Source: Actinomycetota bacterium
GTDB taxonomy: Bacteria > Actinomycetota > Thermoleophilia > Solirubrobacterales > Solirubrobacteraceae
Direction of reading: 5' to 3'
Assembly: GCA_005888335.1 (NCBI GenBank)
Contig: VAWY01000178.1
Span: 1-9,626 of the forward strand
Length of the DNA stretch: 9,626 nt
In this document: positions 7,259 to 9,626 of the stretch, piece by piece
How positions within the stretch are numbered: the first letter of the stretch is position 1
Layout of the letters: each line of letters opens with the position of its first letter
The notes under the pieces: generated by a model
Told to the model about the DNA's origin: nothing
Seen by the model: only the letters and a program-made list of their open reading frames with translations
Database searches by the model: none
Made by a program: the position numbers and the translations under genes

Positions 7259-7287
7259 CCCTACTAGGGACCCGACTGGGGACCCCA
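7259..7287. promoter_or_regulatory. Divergent regulatory site between the LAL and SDR genes
   Basis: Two 11-bp perfect dyads, CCCTA-C-TAGGG (7259-7269) and TGGGG-A-CCCCA (7277-7287), have centres 18 bp apart. Within them CTAGGG (7264-7269) and CTGGGG (7276-7281) form direct half-sites with a 12-bp period, the same architecture as 4442-4463. The second half-site ends 70 nt before the SDR ATG, a normal activator distance. The site also lies 12-41 bp upstream of the LAL ATG, where binding could repress the regulator's own expression. From memory, the half-site fits CTVGGG, known for PimM-type LuxR regulators of Streptomyces. Confidence 0.5.
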
Positions 7288-7351
7288 CAGACGCGCGCGG
7301 CTGGCCCGTGGGCGATCTTCGACGACGTCAACGACAACCGGAAGGAACGTC

Positions 7352-8119
7352 ATGAAGATCGTGGTCATCGGTGGCAGCGGGCGCGTCGGCAGCAACGTCG
7401 TCAGCCGGCTGGACGCGCAGGGGCATGAGGCGGTGGCGGCCTCGCCCGCCACGGGCGTGGACACCATCACCGGCGAGGGCCTTGCCGAGGTGATGGCGGG
7501 CGCCGACGTCGTCATCGACGTCTCCAACGCGCCGGTCTGGGACGACGATGCGGTGCTGGAGTTCTTCACCACCTCGACGCGCAACCTGTTGGCGGCCGAG
7601 CGCGAGGCCGGCGTCGGCCACCACCTCGCGCTGACGATCGTCGGAGCCGACCGCCTGCCCGACAGCGGCTACCTGCGCGCCAAGGTCGCCCAGGAGACCG
7701 AGATCGAGGCCGGGACCGTCCCCTACACCATCCTGCGCGCCACCCAGTTCTTCGAGTTCCTCCCCCAGACCGTCGAGGCCGGCGCCGAGGGCGACCGCGT
7801 CCGGCTCTCGACCGGGCTGATGCAGCTCGTCGCCGTCGACGACGTCGCCGCGACCGTGGCCGAGCTGGCGACCGGCGCGCCCGTCGGTGGCCGCGTCGAG
7901 CTCGGCGGGCCCGAGGCGCTCGGCATCGACGCCTGGGCGCGGCGCCTGTTCGCCGCCACGGGTGACAAGCGGACCGTCGTCGCCGACCCGCTCGCGCGCT
8001 ACTTCGGCACCGAGCTGCACGGCGGCGAGCTGACGCCGGGCGATGGCGCCCGCATCGGGGCGACCGGCTTCGACACGTGGTTCGCCGCCCAGCAGCTCTC
8101 GCTGCGCGCCGCGGGCTGA
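7352..8119 (+). CDS. NAD(P)-binding NmrA-like SDR family oxidoreductase (255 aa)
   Basis: A complete atypical short-chain dehydrogenase-like protein, cytoplasmic. The N-terminal Rossmann motif is MKIVVIGGSGRVGSNVV, with GGSGRVG at 7-13. After the fourth strand, LTIVGADRLPDSGYLRAK contains Y107xxxK111 in the position where the extended SDR active-site pair sits. The segment YTILRATQFFEFL (125-137) and the later VAVDDVAATVAELA (160-173) are typical of NmrA/HSCARG-like proteins, which act as NAD(P)H-dependent reductases or redox sensors. The start is supported by GAAGGA 6 nt upstream of the ATG. It is divergent from the LAL regulator and 30 nt upstream of a membrane-protein gene, likely in one transcript. 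The CTAGGG/CTGGGG element ends 70 nt before the start. Whether it is catalytic or a sensor is undecided. Confidence 0.88.
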   Translation: MKIVVIGGSGRVGSNVVSRLDAQGHEAVAASPATGVDTITGEGLAEVMAGADVVIDVSNAPVWDDDAVLEFFTTSTRNLLAAEREAGVGHHLALTIVGADRLPDSGYLRAKVAQETEIEAGTVPYTILRATQFFEFLPQTVEAGAEGDRVRLSTGLMQLVAVDDVAATVAELATGAPVGGRVELGGPEALGIDAWARRLFAATGDKRTVVADPLARYFGTELHGGELTPGDGARIGATGFDTWFAAQQLSLRAAG

Positions 8120-8149
8120 CCGGTCAACACACGACAGAAAGAACCGACG

Positions 8150-8608
8150 ATGTCCGCCACCACCAGCTCCCGCCACCAGCTGCCCTGGGTCGCGACGCGC
8201 GCCCAGGCGCTGCTCGTCCTCGCGTACTCGACAGGAGCCGCTGCGCTTGCCGGCGTGGGCGCGGTGCACGTTCAGCAGTACGTCACGCTCCTGCACGTCG
8301 TCCCCTGGATTGGCCCTCTGTTTCTTGCCAACGCCGCGGCGTGCGCCGCCATCATTGTCGGACTTGCGTTCCGGCCGACGCGACAACTCGCCGCGCTCGG
8401 CGGGGTCGTCATCTCAGCGCTCACCCTCGGCGGACTTGTCGTCAGCTATGGCCCAGGGCTTTTTGGCTGGCGCGAAGCGGGGTTCCGCACACCCATCGCG
8501 GTCGACGTCATCACTACGGTGGTCGCCACGATCGCGCTGACCCTCGCGCTCGTAGTCGCCGCTGCCCGCCCTCGCGAGACCACTGACCGAAGCACTCTGT
8601 ACGGCTGA
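8150..8608 (+). CDS. Four-helix integral membrane protein of unknown function (152 aa)
   Basis: A complete small membrane protein with four predicted transmembrane helices at about 18-38, 50-74, 80-100 and 115-139. A conserved-looking HVQQY (40-44) lies in the first loop, and the GLFGWREAGFRTPIA segment precedes helix 4. Small four-helix proteins with an HxxQY-like loop motif and a glycine-rich third loop seem familiar from actinobacteria, but I know of no assigned function. AGAAAGAA lies about 7 nt upstream of the ATG. The gene begins 30 nt after the SDR stop with no terminator between, so the two are probably one transcript. A strong stem-loop (8629-8681) follows 20 nt after the stop. A haem or quinone ligand via His40 is conceivable but unsupported. 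Confidence 0.8.
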   Translation: MSATTSSRHQLPWVATRAQALLVLAYSTGAAALAGVGAVHVQQYVTLLHVVPWIGPLFLANAAACAAIIVGLAFRPTRQLAALGGVVISALTLGGLVVSYGPGLFGWREAGFRTPIAVDVITTVVATIALTLALVVAAARPRETTDRSTLYG

Positions 8609-8628
8609 CCCAGAGCGGCAGCGCATAC

Positions 8629-8681
8629 CAGCGCGACCATGCGGAACGCGAAAAGGTCCGCACGCAGGGGTGGTCGCGCTG
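8629..8681 (+). terminator. Long stem-loop after the SDR/membrane-protein operon
   Basis: CAGCGCGACCA (8629-8639) pairs perfectly with TGGTCGCGCTG (8671-8681), and the adjoining TGCGGA (8640-8645) pairs with TCCGCA (8657-8662). The result is an 11-bp stem stacked on a 6-bp stem, with an 8-nt bulge on the 3' side and an 11-nt loop. It starts 20 nt after the stop at 8608. No T-tract follows, so it may be a non-canonical terminator or a 3' stabilising structure. It also overlaps the start of the DUF1003 remnant. Confidence 0.5.
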
Positions 8682-9036
8682 TGGATCGCCCTCAACGCGA
8701 TCGCCGTCGCCCTGTGCTGGGACCTATCCACTCATCCTGCTCAACCTCGCGTTCTCGACCCAGGCCGCCTACGCAGCTCCACTGATCCTGCTCGCGCAAA
8801 AACGCCAGGCCGAACGCGACAAGGACGCCGGCGAGCAGGCCGAGGCCCACCACGAGGAGCTCGCGCGTGGATGCAGCAGCGCGAGGCGGCGATCAAGCGC
8901 GAGACCGACGAGCTCAAGTCACTACTCAACGCGAACACGGATCTCACTCGGCAAGACAAGGAGCTGACCGAGCAACTGGAGAGATTGACGCGCGAGATCC
9001 ACGCTCGGCTGCACGCGGGAGAGCCGACGGACGGAC
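8667..9036 (+). pseudogene. Decayed DUF1003-family membrane protein gene
   Basis: Three segments in two frames reconstruct the C-terminal two thirds of a DUF1003-type protein. The first is VVALWIALNAIAVALCWD (from 8670). After about two lost bases near 8724 the frame changes to YPLILLNLAFSTQAAYAAPL, then LLAQKRQAERDKDAGEQ. After one lost base near 8866 it returns to the first frame with WMQQREAAIKRETDELKSLL, then a coiled-coil-like segment through LTREIHARLHAG. DUF1003 proteins normally have an N-terminal soluble part, two membrane helices with a DPYPFILLNL-like core and a charged helical tail. Here the usual N-terminal part (about 60 residues or more) is absent, and no start codon or ribosome-binding site is visible. 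The combined defects point to an inactive gene. The function of the family is not established. Confidence 0.75.
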
Positions 9037-9171
9037 TAGAACCGGCGACCCATCATGACGAGCGAGTGCCACGGGCTCTGTTTCCACGTCGTTACCACGC
9101 TCAGGCGATGCCGCTCGTACGCCGCGTCTCGAGCGATGCACTCTGCGCCAGGGAAGGCGTCAAGCGGGCAG

Positions 9172-9626
9172 ATGGTCGGCATGCCGACCACCACCTCTCC
9201 ACGTCGCACCCGCTCCTCCCTGCCCGGCGTCTACTACCGCGTCAACGCGGCTGGCCAGCGCACCTACGAGTTCACCTATCGCGATGGCGCCGGACGCCAG
9301 CGTTGGCAGTGCGGCTACGCGACCCTCCAGCAGCGCGTGACGAGCGCTCGGCGCTGCAACGCCGCCGCCGGCGCGGCGAGCGGATCGTCCCGATCAAGGC
9401 GACGTTCGCCGAGTTCGCCCGCGGATGGCTGGCCGCCCAGCGCCACCTTCGTCCCGCGACGCGCGAACGCTACCGGTGGGCGCTCGAGAGCCACCTGATC
9501 CCGTCCTTCGGGCGACACCACCTGCCCGAGATCCGCGAAGACGACGTCGCCCGGCTCATCGCCGACCTCTCCGCCGATCTGCGCCCGTCCTCCGTGCGCG
9601 CCGCCCTCAACGTGCTCTCCCGAGTG
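9172..9626 (+). pseudogene. Tyrosine recombinase/phage-type integrase, N-terminal part, frameshifted and cut by window end
   Basis: The first frame (ATG 9172 or 9181) reads SSLPGVYYRVNAAGQRTYEF, then TYRDGAGRQRWQCGYATLQQ, an integrase arm-binding-like N-terminus. The core-binding (SAM-like) domain continues in another frame with RRGERIVPIKATFAEFARGW, LAAQRHLRPATRERYRWALE, SHLIPSFGRHHLPEIREDDV and ARLIADL. A missing base near 9334, just after a CAGCAG, explains the shift: adding one G gives a continuous QQARDERSAL. The catalytic domain (R-HxxR-Y) would lie beyond the window. The frame also opens from 9055, but nothing before about 9172 looks like integrase. Such enzymes insert mobile elements at attachment sites, and none is recognisable here. 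It sits beside the decayed DUF1003 gene, so this may be the edge of an old island. A sequencing error is an alternative to true inactivation. Confidence 0.75.

Noticed and set aside
5471..7267. Open frame of 598 codons on the + strand
   Set aside because: It is the antisense of the LAL gene; high-GC coding DNA often leaves the opposite strand open. The LAL frame has clear Walker A, Walker B and HTH motifs and this one has none.
7328..8386. Open frame of 352 codons on the - strand
   Set aside because: Antisense to the SDR gene, which has a Rossmann motif and a good start.
9040..9171. Possible attachment site or promoter before the integrase
   Set aside because: No tRNA gene, long direct repeat or promoter-like pair could be recognised here.
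1..9626. CRISPR array, rRNA or tRNA genes, insertion-sequence ends
   Set aside because: No short regularly spaced repeats, no tRNA- or rRNA-like segments, and no transposase or terminal inverted repeats were seen in the window.

Overview
The window is high-GC DNA with actinobacterial features: pervasive G/C third positions, a large ATP-binding LuxR-type (LAL) regulator, an LtrA-family membrane protein, and a DUF1003 remnant beside a tyrosine-recombinase gene. I lean towards a soil actinobacterium of the Solirubrobacterales type. That placement is inference from gene style, since no rRNA or other marker gene is present.

Layout, left to right. (1) Positions 3-632 (+) hold the 3' part of a histidine-phosphatase (phosphoglycerate-mutase-like) gene. 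(2) Positions 565-1536 are an exact, gapless tandem duplication of a 486-bp unit. The unit contains the last 68 bp of the phosphatase gene, a 385-bp non-coding stretch with several hairpins, and the last 33 bp of the convergent ltrA-like gene. Neither flanking gene loses coding sequence. (3) Positions 1504-4370 (-) hold a compact run of five genes, read right to left: an alpha/beta hydrolase, a 91-aa and a 72-aa unknown protein with overlapping ends, a 110-aa two-helix membrane protein, and an LtrA-family membrane protein carrying a single-base frameshift. (4) Positions 4460-7246 (-) encode a 928-aa LAL regulator. (5) Divergent from it, 7352-8608 (+) encodes an NAD(P)-binding NmrA-like SDR and a four-helix membrane protein. 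(6) The right end, 8629-9626, holds a strong stem-loop, a decayed DUF1003 gene and the 5' part of a frameshifted integrase gene, and looks like eroding or mobile-element-associated DNA.

The most interesting signal is regulatory. A 22-bp element, two CTRGGG half-sites 12 bp apart with the pattern CTAGGG-N4-GACTNGGG, occurs upstream of both the hydrolase operon and the SDR operon. It has the same orientation relative to the gene in both places and ends 70 and 75 nt before the start codons; 16 of 22 positions match. The LAL gene lies between the two sites. I propose that this regulator controls both units (hydrolase, two orphan small proteins, two membrane proteins; SDR plus membrane protein) as one local regulon, with possible autoregulation because one site lies just upstream of its own start. 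The signal sensed and the substrates cannot be read from the sequence.

Four apparent frameshifts (near 2016, 8724, 8866 and 9334) are all net base losses, and three lie in the last 1 kb. They may be real decay or sequence errors, and reads would decide. The intact 2.8-kb LAL frame argues against a uniformly high indel error rate.
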